Assembly (NCBI RefSeq): GCF_014190875.1
Contig: NZ_JACHVS010000001.1
Location: 2,232,001 to 2,296,000, forward strand
Reading direction: 5' to 3'
Length of the DNA stretch: 64,000 nt
From: Paeniglutamicibacter cryotolerans
GTDB taxonomy: Bacteria > Actinomycetota > Actinomycetes > Actinomycetales > Micrococcaceae
The notes below the pieces were generated by a model that was not told the DNA's origin, made no database searches, and saw only the letters and a list, made by a program, of their open reading frames with translations. Positions 18,114 through 27,078 of the stretch are shown here, piece by piece (the first letter of the stretch is position 1; each line of letters begins with the position of its first letter). Position numbers and translations under genes: made by a program.

Positions 18114-18905
18114 TCAGGAGTGCGGGAGTCGGTGCAGCCGTTGCCCGATGGCGGCGGCGCGTTCGTGTTGTGCGCTGAGCCTGGCGAAGTCCCGGGAACG
18201 GCGTTCGGCGATCACGGCCGCTAGGAAGTCCTCGGCCGAGGTGCCGGCCGGCGGGGAGGGTGCCACGTGGACGTGGACCTCGGTGGCCAGCGCCGAGGCC
18301 ATGGTGGTCCGGGCCGCGGGGGACATGCCGGCGGTCAGCCGGGAAAAGCGGGAGATCCGTGCGCCCAAGCGGTCCGGCACCCGGCCCAGATCGGCCAGCT
18401 CGGCCCAGGCCCGCAGGTGTCCGGGAACGTGCAGGACGGCCGGGACGTAAGCCCTGCGGCGCTCGCGCAGCGCATAAGTGCCGGCCAGGAGGTCGCCGAG
18501 CCGCTTGCCGCGCTCGTTGAACAGCGCAGCGAGGATGGCTAGGGTTCCGAAAGTGACGATGATTTCCAGCAGCGCGGTCACCGAGCGGATCAGCGCATGG
18601 CGCAGCCTGATCGACCCGCCGTCGTCGCGCACGATACGCAGGCCCATGGCCAGGCGGCCCAGCGACCGGCCGCGGGACAGAGCCTCTACCAGGGCCGGGG
18701 CCAACACCAGGCACAGGGCGCCGAGCGCGATGGTCAGGGCCCCGGTGGCCGATCCGTCGAGCTGGAGCGCCAAGGCAAGGACCAGGCACAGGACATAGGT
18801 CCCGATGTAGATCAGGTAGTCGAGCAGGCAGGCGACGGCGCGCGGCAGCACGGTGGCGGCATCGACCTCGAGTTCGACGCCCTCGCCGGTTACGACTGTG
18901 CCCAT
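18114..18905 (-). CDS. RDD family membrane protein
   Basis: 263 aa. N-terminal RDD domain with the signature LPRAVACLLDYLIY (Arg-Asp pair near residues 22-29), two helices at about 26-48 and 56-74, and a third around 108-128 preceded by SLGRLAMGLRIV. A cytoplasmic tail of about 100 residues follows, with Arg- and Glu-rich helices. RDD proteins are putative transporters or assembly factors of unknown substrate. ATG at 18905 with AAGGGG upstream. Divergent from the SpoIIM gene, an arrangement common in actinobacteria, which suggests linked roles. Confidence 0.85.
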   Translation of the reverse strand: MGTVVTGEGVELEVDAATVLPRAVACLLDYLIYIGTYVLCLVLALALQLDGSATGALTIALGALCLVLAPALVEALSRGRSLGRLAMGLRIVRDDGGSIRLRHALIRSVTALLEIIVTFGTLAILAALFNERGKRLGDLLAGTYALRERRRAYVPAVLHVPGHLRAWAELADLGRVPDRLGARISRFSRLTAGMSPAARTTMASALATEVHVHVAPSPPAGTSAEDFLAAVIAERRSRDFARLSAQHERAAAIGQRLHRLPHS

Positions 18906-18965
18906 GGAGCTGTTTTCCCCTTCCGGTGCCGCGGCGCCGCAGTCCGCGGTGCGCTTGAGACCTCT

Positions 18966-18987
18966 AGCCTAGGGCCTCGGCTAGGCT
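18966..18987. promoter_or_regulatory. Palindromic divergent promoter pair (RDD / SpoIIM)
   Basis: AGCCTA at 18966-18971 and TAGGCT at 18982-18987 are exact inverted copies ten bases apart. Each reads as a TAGGCT -10 hexamer on its own strand: the left one for the RDD gene (leader about 54 bases), the right one for SpoIIM with start GTG exactly six bases on. The symmetry could also serve as an operator. Confidence 0.5.
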
Positions 18988-18993
18988 GGAGTG

Positions 18994-19989
18994 GTGGATC
19001 TCGACGCCTTCGTGGCAGTACACCAGCAGGATTGGGCGCGGTTGGATGCGCTCTCGGCGCTTCGGCGGCCCACCGGGGCGCAGATCGATGAGTTCCTGGC
19101 GCTCTACGAGCGGACCTCGGCACACCTCTCGATGATCAGGTCCATCGAGGCTGGCACCGAGGTCTCCGCCGACGTCTCGGCCCGTCTGGCCAGGGCCCGG
19201 ACCCGGTTCACCGGCGTCCGCGGCAATGCGGGACTTGCGGTATCAGATTTCCTGACCACCACGCTGCCCGCTGCCCTGTACCGGCTGCGCCTCCCAACGC
19301 TGGTCATAGGCACGCTGTTTTGCCTGGTCGCGCTGGCCTTCGGGGCCTGGGTAGCCCGGAACCCCGCCGTGCTAGCGGCGATGGGCGATCAGGCGGAGCT
19401 CGGGCGCTACGTCAACGAGGAGTTCGTCGCCTACTATTCCACCGACACGGCGGCGAGTTTCGCCGGGGCGGTCTGGACAAACAACGCGCAGATCGCGGCG
19501 CTGTCGGTGGCCTTCGGCATCACCGGGATCCTGGTTCCCTACATGCTGTTTCAGAACGCCATGGGCATCGGCATCTCCGGTGGGGTGATGGCCAGCCACG
19601 GCCAGGCCGATACCTTCTTCCTTTACATCCTTCCGCATGGCTTCATGGAGCTGACCGCCATCTTCGTCGCCGGGGCGGCCGGGCTGCGGATCTTCTGGGC
19701 ATGGGTGGCGCCGGGCCCACGCCGACGCGTCGAGGCGCTGGCCGCCGAGGGCCGATCGCTGATGACGGTGGCGTTGGGACTGGTGCCCATCCTGCTGGTG
19801 TCGGGACTGGTGGAGGGGTTCGTGACACCGAGCGGGCTGCCGGGCTGGGCGCGACTCGGCCTTGGACTGTGCGTGGTTGTGGGCTATTGGGTGTATACGC
19901 TGGTATTGGGTCGCCGCGCAGTGGCCCGCGGGGCCACCGGAGATTTGCAACGATATGAGGCCGGTGCCACGGCACCGCGAGCCGGATGA
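18994..19989 (+). CDS. SpoIIM-like integral membrane protein (DUF95)
   Basis: 331 aa. Cytoplasmic N-terminal helical domain of about 95 residues, then about six membrane segments, with the family motif FxxNNxxxA seen as WTNNAQIAALSVAFG and a second motif HGFMELTAIFVAGAAG. Related to stage II sporulation protein M, but this lineage does not sporulate; the function here is unknown. Two GTG codons are adjacent (18991 and 18994). The second is preferred because TAGGCT ends six bases before it, giving a leaderless message. The next gene begins right after its stop. Confidence 0.87.
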   Translation: MDLDAFVAVHQQDWARLDALSALRRPTGAQIDEFLALYERTSAHLSMIRSIEAGTEVSADVSARLARARTRFTGVRGNAGLAVSDFLTTTLPAALYRLRLPTLVIGTLFCLVALAFGAWVARNPAVLAAMGDQAELGRYVNEEFVAYYSTDTAASFAGAVWTNNAQIAALSVAFGITGILVPYMLFQNAMGIGISGGVMASHGQADTFFLYILPHGFMELTAIFVAGAAGLRIFWAWVAPGPRRRVEALAAEGRSLMTVALGLVPILLVSGLVEGFVTPSGLPGWARLGLGLCVVVGYWVYTLVLGRRAVARGATGDLQRYEAGATAPRAG

Positions 19990-20005
19990 GATGGAGCGGG
20001 GCCGC

Positions 20006-21166
20006 ATGGAAAGGAACCAGAAGCAGATGACGGACAAGGACGAGGCGACGCCGAACACGCCGGCCAAGGCGACCCCAGGGGCGCAGTCTGATGCGCCGGC
20101 CGAGACACCGGCAGCAGGAACCGAAGCTTCCTCCGCACGGGATGCCGCCGGCGCGGCCCCCGCCGTTCCGGCTAGGCCGGCAGCGGCTCCCTCGGCCGGG
20201 CCCGCAAAGGCCCCCGCCGACGCGGAAGAGGTCTTCGACGTGATTGCGGCCATTCCCGTTGAACCATGGCCGACATCGACCCCCTCGGCGCCGGCGACCA
20301 GCGCCCTTCCCGCACCTGCACCCACTGCTGCACCGGCCACCCGGCCCGCGGCCGTGACCGAGGCCCGCAACATGGTCTTCGGTAGCCAGAACCCGGTTCC
20401 CGAACCGAGCCCCGCGGCGCGGGAGCGCCGTGCCGCCCGCGAGGCTGCCTTGGACTCCAAGCCGCCGATGGGCCGCTTCCTGCAGGTGGTGCTGGCCGTG
20501 GCCTATCCATTCCTGCTGTTGATCGCCGCCGTGCGCTTGATCGCCTCCTCCGCCTTCCTCTGGGTCGCCTACCACCTCCCCGGTTTCCCGGCAGACCCGT
20601 TCGGTTTCACCACCGCCGACCGGCTCACCTACGGCTCCTACGGCGTGGACTACCTGAACAACGTCGCCGACTCACGGTACCTGGGCGGGCTGCGCAGTAC
20701 CTCCGGGGCCCCGCTGTTCCTGGAGTCAGAAGTCGCGCACATGAGCGACGTGAAGGACGTCATTGGGCACACCTACGTGGCCGGCATCATCCTGGCCGTG
20801 CTGGCCGCGATCTGCCTGATCTACCTGGGCCGGCGCTACGCCGGGGGGATCCGCCGCGGGCTCTTCGCCGGATCGGTCGCCATGATCGGGCTGATCCTCG
20901 TGCTGGGCGGCCTCGCCGTCTGGAACTGGGAGGGATTCTTCACCTCGTTCCATGAGGTGTTCTTCGCGAACGGCACCTGGACGTTCAGCTACTCCGACAC
21001 CTTGATCCGCCTCTATCCGCCGCAGTTCTGGATCGATGCGGGCATCGGCATCGGTGTCACGGCCCTGGGCGTGGCCGTCGCCACGCTGATCGGCACCTGG
21101 CCGACGGCGCGCCGCCGGGAACGCTCCCGGCTGGCCCAGCAGGCACGTGCCTTCGGCCTGGACTGA
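20006..21166 (+). CDS. TIGR01906 family integral membrane protein (DUF1461)
   Basis: About 386 aa. The first 150 residues are an unstructured Ala/Pro/Glu-rich cytoplasmic arm. A membrane domain follows with helices near 155-178, 246-266, 275-297 and 343-365 and the long external loop typical of DUF1461 (SYGVDYLNN, HMSDVKDV, WEGFFTSFHEVFF). Function unknown. Starts at 19991, 20006 and 20027 are all possible; ATG 20006 has GGAGCGG at seven bases. It follows SpoIIM closely and is probably cotranscribed. A hairpin lies 32 bases downstream. Confidence 0.85.
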   Translation: MERNQKQMTDKDEATPNTPAKATPGAQSDAPAETPAAGTEASSARDAAGAAPAVPARPAAAPSAGPAKAPADAEEVFDVIAAIPVEPWPTSTPSAPATSALPAPAPTAAPATRPAAVTEARNMVFGSQNPVPEPSPAARERRAAREAALDSKPPMGRFLQVVLAVAYPFLLLIAAVRLIASSAFLWVAYHLPGFPADPFGFTTADRLTYGSYGVDYLNNVADSRYLGGLRSTSGAPLFLESEVAHMSDVKDVIGHTYVAGIILAVLAAICLIYLGRRYAGGIRRGLFAGSVAMIGLILVLGGLAVWNWEGFFTSFHEVFFANGTWTFSYSDTLIRLYPPQFWIDAGIGIGVTALGVAVATLIGTWPTARRRERSRLAQQARAFGLD

Positions 21167-21198
21167 GGAGGCAGGCCCGGACCGGGTACCCAGACGCG

Positions 21199-21236
21199 CA
21201 AGAGCGGTCCCCGAAATTCATCGGGAACCGCTCTTG
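21199..21236. terminator. Hairpin between TIGR01906 gene and the broken ligase
   Basis: CAAGAGCGGT...ACCGCTCTTG arms with inner CCCGA/TCGGG, loop AATTCA. It lies between two convergent units and would work on both strands, though no T-run follows. Confidence 0.7.
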
Positions 21237-21253
21237 CCGTGTCCGGCCGCGGG

Positions 21254-22716
21254 TCAGCGTTCATAGGGTTCCTGGATCCGGTCCTCGAACGAGCAGGCCA
21301 CAGCGGCGCGCTTGAGCTTCAGGAACGGCGCCAGGTGTCCGGATTCCTCGGTGAAATCGGCCTCCGGCACGGAGAACTCCCGGATCGGCTCCGCCACCGC
21401 CGACTACCATCCATGGAAGCAGCCGCGAGGCGCGGACCAGCTCCTCCAGCGGTTCGGGAGCCACGTTCTTGCCTCCGGCCGTGACCAGGATGTCCTGCTT
21501 GCGCCCGGTGATGGTCGGCAATCCGTCATCGTCCAGTGTCCCGATGTCTCCGCTCATGAAGAAACCGTCGTCGGTGAATGCCGGCGCCGCCGCCTCGGGA
21601 TGGCCGTGGTGCCCGGCAAAGACACCGATGCCCTTGATGAGCACTTCGCCGTCCCGGGCGATCCTGATCGTGGTTCCGGGGATCGGCAGCCCGACCGAAC
21701 CCACGCGCACGGCACCCGCCATATTCACCGTGGCCGGTGCCGTGGCCTCGGGCAGTCCGTATCCCTCCAGCAGCCCGATTCCGGCGCCGCGCAAGACGTG
21801 GGTGAGGTCGGCGTTCAACTGGCTGGCACCGGAGAGCGTGTGGTTGGCGCTGCCGCCGAGCACGGCGCGGCTTGGGATAGGGCACCTTGTCGAAGAACGC
21901 GTGACGTACCCACAAGGAGGAGGAGAAGCGAGGATTCTCGCCGCGGGCCCGGGCATCGGCCGCCTTCGAATATCCGATGGCGGCCGCATCGCTCCGGCGA
22001 AGAGCGACGCTTTGCCGGAGTGGCCGCGTGCGCCACTGTGGTGCCGGCATGCACTCACATCTGTTGCACGGACCGCGCCAGCACGTGGGACAGTGGCAGG
22101 AACATCAGCGTGCGGTAGTCGGTGCCCGGCACCTCCTTCATGTGCGGGGTGATGTTGACGGAGACCAAGGCGAAGTTCGCGTGCGTCAACTGGCAGCCCT
22201 TGGGTGGCCGGTGGGATCAGAGGTATAGACCAGCGGCGCCACGTCCTGGAGCCTGCGCGATGTCCGGGGGCCTCCACCTTGGCGTCGAACACCGCTGAGG
22301 CAACGCCGGCGGCCAGCAGCATGCCCAGGCCCGCCGAGGGGATGGGGGAGCCGGACCCGGATCGGATTCTTCAGCGAACACCCAGCGCCGCACCGTTTCG
22401 CCCAGGTTGCGCGTCGCGGCGGCAGCCACATCGCGGCACGGCGGGTTCTCGACAAAGAGGTGCCTAGCCCCGGCTAACCAGATGGCCTGCTCGGCCAAGG
22501 CCCATTCGTAGCTGGTGCGGGACTTGAGTGCCACGGCATCGCCATGGCGGACGCCCGCGGTGCTCAGCCCCGGGCGGCACGGCGCACGCCGGCGACGAAG
22601 GCCGCCGTGGAAACATGGACCCAGTCCGCTCCGCGCTTGACACCGTAGAGGGCGCCGCCGCGCCCGAGGCGGTCAATGGGCAGCTGGCTGGTGTTCAACT
22701 CCTCCGGCAACTCCAT
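21254..22716 (-). pseudogene. Decayed long-chain acyl-CoA synthetase (AMP ligase)
   Basis: Remains of a FadD15-like fatty acyl-CoA ligase. The start is clear (ATG 22716, MELPEELNTSQLPIDRL, then WVHVSTAAFVAGV), and so is the true C-terminus (FTEESGHLAPFLKLKR to the TGA at 21254-21256). Between them the protein jumps frame several times: a stop near 22566, a shift inside the AMP-binding motif (YTSDPTGH, then PKGCQLTHANF in another frame), and further shifts near 22050 and 21400. The adenylation core is recognisable (GLLEGYGLPEATA, FFMSGDIGTLDDDGLPTITGRKQD). At about 1460 bp it is also shorter than the usual 1.8 kb, so internal deletions have occurred. Not functional as it stands. Confidence 0.85.
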
Positions 22717-22853
22717 TAAAGGTCGGTGCCCGCTTCGCGCACTGGGCGCTCCGGCCTGTCGCAGGGGTAAAACATGGTGAATGACGGGGGAGGGTCTGGG
22801 TACGCTGCACATCGCCCACGCCGAGGCCTTTCCGGCGGGCCGTCGTGCTGTGC

Positions 22854-24461
22854 TCAGGACCAGCTGGGCATCCAAATGCGCAGGCGCCAGGCGTCGTAGC
22901 TGATCATCTGAGCAGTCCACACCGGCCAGAAGAAGGCCGAGGTAACTAGGACCAGGACCAGGAAGAAGGACACCCCGATCAGGTTCCGCCGCCGGTGCCA
23001 GGGCGCCTGCCCGGTGCGTGGCAGGCACTTGCCGATGACGAAGCACACAGCCAGCACCATGAACGGCTGGAAGGCAATGGTGTAGAAAAAGAACATGGTT
23101 CGGTCCGGGTAGGCGAACCAAGGCACGAACCCGGCAAGCAGCCCCGAGAGGATGGCGCCGGCGCGCCAGTCCCGGGCGCCGATCCAGAACAGCAGAACCA
23201 CCAGCAGGCTCAACGTCGCGGACCACCAGAAGATCGGGTTGGGCAGGTCGGTGATGGCCCGCACGCAGGAGGCGATGGTGCAGCCGTCCTGCCCGGCGCT
23301 GCTGCCCTGGTAGTGGAAGAGTGTCGGCCTCCCGGAAAAGAGCCAGGACCAGGGAGAGGATTCCCAGGCATGGTCCGAGGACAGGGACTGGTGGAACGCG
23401 TAGGCGCTGCGGTGGTAGTCGGCCAGTGAACGAAGCGGGCCGGGGATCCAGTCCAGGACGCCACCTGGATGGGTGCCGGCCCAGTGCCTGTTGTAGCCCC
23501 CGTAGGTCACGAACCATCCCGTCCAGGTGAACAGGTAGGTGATGGCCGTGGCCGGAATGATGGTGAGGAAGGCCGGAATGCCCTCGCGCAGCAGGCCACC
23601 GAGCACCCAGTGCCGGATCCCGGCCCGTCGCCGCGCGCCCAGGTCCCACAGCACCGTCAACAGGCCGAAGACGGCAATGAATGAGAGCGCCGACCACTTC
23701 ACCCCGAGCGCCCCGCCCAGGGCCACGCCAGCCACCAGCCGCCACGGGCGCCAGAGCAGCCACGGCCCGTACCGCAGCGCCCGCGCCCCGTGCCCCGCCG
23801 CATGGGCGTCGGCCAGTGCGGCCGCCAGCTTCTCCCGCCCGTGGAACCTGTCGTTGAGCAGCGCCCAGAAGGCCACCACGATGAAGAACATCAAGAAGAT
23901 GTCCAGCAGCCCGGTGCGCGAGAGCACCAGGTGGTGCCCGTCGACGGCCGTCAGCAGCCCCGCGATCCCGCCGAGCAGCACCGAGGAGAACAGCCGTTGG
24001 GCGATCAGCGCGATGAACAACACGGAGAGCGTGCCGAAGATCGCCGGTCCGGCGCGCCAGCCAAGCCCGGTGTCGGTCCCGAAGACGAGCATCCCCAGTG
24101 CGATCATCCATTTGCCCAGCGGCGGGTGCACCACGTACGAGGGCTCGTTGAGCGGTGCCGGATTGCCGGCGAGGAAGCCGGGGTTCGGGTCCTCGCCCCA
24201 CCGCTGCTCGGTGCCCGAGTGCAGCATCGTGTACGCATCTTTGACGTAGTAGGTCTCGTCGAAGGTCAGCAGGTGCGGATTGTCGAGGTTCCAGAAGCGC
24301 AGCACGCCGGCAAGGAGCATGACGGCCAGGGGTACCAGCCATCCGGCATGCCCGAAGACCAGCCGGGGGCCGAGCAGGCGGGCCGAAAGGACGGCATGCT
24401 GGTAGGCCCGGTGCGGGGATATCAGCCAGCGCTGTGCCGGGTTGGTAGCCAAGGTGCTCAT
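22854..24461 (-). CDS. Dolichyl-phosphate-mannose--protein mannosyltransferase (Pmt)
   Basis: GT39 membrane enzyme that moves mannose from polyprenyl-phosphate-mannose to Ser/Thr of secreted proteins as they leave via Sec. About 535 aa with about eleven membrane segments. The catalytic Asp68-Glu69 pair lies in the first external loop (FDETYYVKDAY), followed by EPSYVVHPPLGKWMIALG and the C-terminal FFFYTIAFQPFMVL. The upstream TTG at 24470 is possible, but ATG 24461 is preferred. Divergent from rsmI, the usual order in actinobacteria. Mannose flow links it to manA. Confidence 0.93.
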   Translation of the reverse strand: MSTLATNPAQRWLISPHRAYQHAVLSARLLGPRLVFGHAGWLVPLAVMLLAGVLRFWNLDNPHLLTFDETYYVKDAYTMLHSGTEQRWGEDPNPGFLAGNPAPLNEPSYVVHPPLGKWMIALGMLVFGTDTGLGWRAGPAIFGTLSVLFIALIAQRLFSSVLLGGIAGLLTAVDGHHLVLSRTGLLDIFLMFFIVVAFWALLNDRFHGREKLAAALADAHAAGHGARALRYGPWLLWRPWRLVAGVALGGALGVKWSALSFIAVFGLLTVLWDLGARRRAGIRHWVLGGLLREGIPAFLTIIPATAITYLFTWTGWFVTYGGYNRHWAGTHPGGVLDWIPGPLRSLADYHRSAYAFHQSLSSDHAWESSPWSWLFSGRPTLFHYQGSSAGQDGCTIASCVRAITDLPNPIFWWSATLSLLVVLLFWIGARDWRAGAILSGLLAGFVPWFAYPDRTMFFFYTIAFQPFMVLAVCFVIGKCLPRTGQAPWHRRRNLIGVSFFLVLVLVTSAFFWPVWTAQMISYDAWRLRIWMPSWS

Positions 24462-24514
24462 CAGGGGCAACTCTACCGGGGAAGGGCACTGCAGCCCGGG
24501 AGGCGCCCTGACGG

Positions 24515-24520
24515 TAGGCT
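24515..24520 (+). promoter_or_regulatory. -10 element for leaderless rsmI
   Basis: TAGGCT followed by six bases and the GTG of rsmI; no ribosome-binding site lies between. Same spacing as at purK, SpoIIM and rsmA. Confidence 0.55.
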
Positions 24521-24526
24521 TGTGCG

Positions 24527-25372
24527 GTGGATACTACAGTGCCCGGTGGGCGAATCGTGTTGGCTGCAACCCCGATCGGCAATCTGGGTGATGCATCGCC
24601 GCGGCTGGTCGAAATCATGCAAAGCGCCGATGTCGTCGCCGCCGAGGACACCCGGAGGTTGATCCACCTGGCCCAGGGCCTGGGCATCAGGGTTCCGGGC
24701 CGGCTGATCAGCTACCACGAGCACAACGAGGACCACCGCATCAAGGAACTTCTCGAGCAGGTCAACGGCGGTGCGACGCTGCTGGTGGTCTCCGACGCCG
24801 GCATGCCAGTGGTCTCGGACCCGGGCTTCAAGCTGGTCGCGGCCGCCGTGGCCGCGGGCGTGGAGGTCACGGCGATCCCCGGCCCCTCAGCGGTGCTCAC
24901 GGCGCTGGCGCTGTCCGGCCTGCCGAGCGACAGGTTCACCTTCGAGGGCTTCCTGCCGCGTAAGACCGGGGACCGGGCCACGCGCCTGGGCGACCTGCAG
25001 GACGAGCGCCGCACCATGATCTTCTTCGAGGCGCCGCACCGGGTCGAGGCCATGCTGCGTGCCTTGCGCGATGCCTTTGGTGATGACCGCCGTGCCGCGG
25101 TGGCCCGCGAGCTGACCAAGATGCACGAACAGGTCATCCGCGGTTCGTTGCTGGAGCTGCTGGCCTGGGCCGAGGGCGAGGTCCGCGGCGAGATCGTCGT
25201 GGTGGTCGAGGGAGCCGCGGAGGGCGAGGCCCCGCGCGCCACCGACCATATGGCGTCGGTGCAGGCGCTGGTCGCCGACGGAATGCGGCTCAAGGACGCC
25301 GTGGCCGCCGTCGCAGAATCCGAACGCGTCTCCAAGCGCGAGCTCTACGCCGCGGTGCTCGCCGCCCGGTAG
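24527..25372 (+). CDS. rsmI: 16S rRNA (cytidine(1402)-2'-O)-methyltransferase
   Basis: SAM-dependent enzyme that 2'-O-methylates C1402 in the decoding centre of 16S rRNA. The tetrapyrrole-methylase fold is evident: LAATPIGNLGD at 12-22, VVSDAGMPVVSDPG near 87-100 and IPGPSAVLTALALSGL near 117-132. 281 aa, normal. GTG at 24527 is the probable transcription start itself. Divergent from pmt; gabD follows 140 bases later with its own start signals. Confidence 0.95.
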   Translation: MDTTVPGGRIVLAATPIGNLGDASPRLVEIMQSADVVAAEDTRRLIHLAQGLGIRVPGRLISYHEHNEDHRIKELLEQVNGGATLLVVSDAGMPVVSDPGFKLVAAAVAAGVEVTAIPGPSAVLTALALSGLPSDRFTFEGFLPRKTGDRATRLGDLQDERRTMIFFEAPHRVEAMLRALRDAFGDDRRAAVARELTKMHEQVIRGSLLELLAWAEGEVRGEIVVVVEGAAEGEAPRATDHMASVQALVADGMRLKDAVAAVAESERVSKRELYAAVLAAR

Positions 25373-25514
25373 CCGTAGAGCGATGAGCGGGGATGGGATA
25401 CCTGCACAAGAACGGGGGCAGGTCATAGTGCAACCGGGAATTTACACCGGCACCCGGCGGCACTAGCGTGGGAAGCGAAAACAACCCACCTGCGTCATTT
25501 CGGAGTGTACTGCC

Positions 25515-26996
25515 ATGACTATTTCCCCCGAGCGCGAAGCCGCGCTGCTTGCTTCGGTACCCACCGGCCTGCTGATCGACGGCCAATGGCGCGACGCCTC
25601 CGACGGCGGAACCTTCGACGTGCACGACCCGGCCACCGGCAAGCTGCTGGCCACTCTGGCATCCGCCACGTCCGAGGACGCGATGGCGGCACTGGACGCG
25701 GCTTCGGCCGTCCAGGCCAAGTGGGCGCTGACGGCCCCGCGGACACGCGCCGAGATCCTGCGCCGGGCCTTCGACCTGGTGATGGAGCGCGCGGACGACT
25801 TCGCGCTGCTGATGACCCTGGAAATGGGCAAGCCGCTCGCCGAGGCCCGCGGCGAGGTCACCTACGGCGCCGAGTTCCTGCGCTGGTTCTCCGAGGAGAC
25901 GGTGCGCGACTACGGCCGCTACCTCACCACGCCCGAGGGTAAGAACAAGATCATCGTGCAGACCAAGCCGGTGGGCCCCTGCCTGCTGATCACCCCCTGG
26001 AACTTCCCGCTGGCGATGGCCACGCGCAAGGTCGCCCCGGCGATCGCCGCCGGGTGCACCATGGTGCTCAAGCCAGCCAAGCTGACCCCGCTGACCTCGC
26101 AGCTGTTCGCCCAGACCATGCTCGATGCCGGCCTGCCCGCCGGTGTGCTGAACGTCGTCTCCTCGGCCTCGGCTTCGAAGATCTCGGCCCCGCTGATGGC
26201 CGATGACCGCCTGCGCAAGGTCTCCTTCACCGGTTCCACGGCCGTGGGCAAGATGCTGATGAAGGAAGCAACGAACAAGGTGCTGCGCACCTCGATGGAG
26301 CTCGGCGGCAACGCCCCGTTCCTGGTCTTCGAGGATGCCGACCTGGACGCGGCAGTCGAGGGTGCCATGGCGGCGAAGATGCGCAACATGGGCGAGGCCT
26401 GCACGGCCGCGAACCGCTTCCTGGTCCATGAGTCGGTGGCAGCCGAGTTCACGGAGAAGTTCGCCGCAGCCATGGGCGCACTGACCCCGGGCCGTGGCAC
26501 CGAGCCCGGCTCCACCGTCGGCCCGCTGATCGATTCCAATGCCCGTGCCGACGTGCACGCACTGGTCACCGCGGCCATCGAGGCAGGCGCCGTGGCAGTC
26601 ACCGGCGGCGCACCGGTTCAGGGCGATGGCTACTTCTACCAGCCGACGGTGCTGTCCAACGTCGCCAATGACGCTGAGATCCTGCGCCAGGAGATCTTCG
26701 GCCCGGTCGCACCGGTCACCACGTTCCGTGACGAGGCACACGCCATCGAGCTGGCCAACAACAGCGAATACGGGCTGGCCTCGTACATCTACACCCGCGA
26801 CCACAACCGGATGTTCCGGGTTGCCGAGCAGATCGAATTCGGCCTGGTTGGATTCAACGCCGGCGTCATCTCCAACGCGGCAGCGCCGTTCGGCGGCGTG
26901 AAGCAGTCGGGCCTGGGCCGCGAGGGCGGCGCCGAGGGCCTGGCAGAGTACACCACGACCCAGTACATCGGCATCGCCGACCCGTACGCGGTCTAG
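25515..26996 (+). CDS. gabD: NAD(P)-dependent succinate-semialdehyde dehydrogenase
   Basis: Aldehyde dehydrogenase superfamily, 493 aa. Oxidises succinate semialdehyde to succinate at the end of GABA breakdown; the substrate is inferred from similarity to GabD. Catalytic Cys296 (GEACTAANRF) and the general base Glu262 (MELGGNAPF) are in place, as are the cofactor segments TPWNFP, LKPAKLTPL and FTGSTAVG, and the C-terminal PFGGVKQSGLGREGG. ATG 25515 has CGGAG upstream. It stands alone and ends just before a strong hairpin. Related semialdehyde dehydrogenases cannot be excluded. Confidence 0.9.
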   Translation: MTISPEREAALLASVPTGLLIDGQWRDASDGGTFDVHDPATGKLLATLASATSEDAMAALDAASAVQAKWALTAPRTRAEILRRAFDLVMERADDFALLMTLEMGKPLAEARGEVTYGAEFLRWFSEETVRDYGRYLTTPEGKNKIIVQTKPVGPCLLITPWNFPLAMATRKVAPAIAAGCTMVLKPAKLTPLTSQLFAQTMLDAGLPAGVLNVVSSASASKISAPLMADDRLRKVSFTGSTAVGKMLMKEATNKVLRTSMELGGNAPFLVFEDADLDAAVEGAMAAKMRNMGEACTAANRFLVHESVAAEFTEKFAAAMGALTPGRGTEPGSTVGPLIDSNARADVHALVTAAIEAGAVAVTGGAPVQGDGYFYQPTVLSNVANDAEILRQEIFGPVAPVTTFRDEAHAIELANNSEYGLASYIYTRDHNRMFRVAEQIEFGLVGFNAGVISNAAAPFGGVKQSGLGREGGAEGLAEYTTTQYIGIADPYAV

Positions 26997-27013
26997 CCGC
27001 CACAGCGCACCAA

Positions 27014-27076
27014 CCGGACGGCGGCCGGAGCTCCCCCTGGGGGGGGGGGGGGGGGGAAGCTCCGGCCGCCGTCCGG
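27014..27076. terminator. Bidirectional hairpin with an 18-G run in its loop
   Basis: Two perfect 19-base arms (27014-27032 and 27058-27076) flank a loop of five C, one T, then 18 consecutive G (27039-27056). It sits between convergent gabD and the transglutaminase gene, so it can terminate both. The G-run may pair with the C-run, slip in replication, or be miscounted in the assembly. Confidence 0.8.
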
Positions 27077-27078
27077 CG

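Noticed and set aside
25290..26804. Long open frame (504 codons) on the minus strand opposite rsmI/gabD
   Set aside because: It mirrors the high-GC codon pattern of gabD, is rich in His/Arg/Gly, has no recognisable domain, and gabD is a clear intact enzyme. The same holds for 12489..14201 and 16772..17758 on the minus strand.
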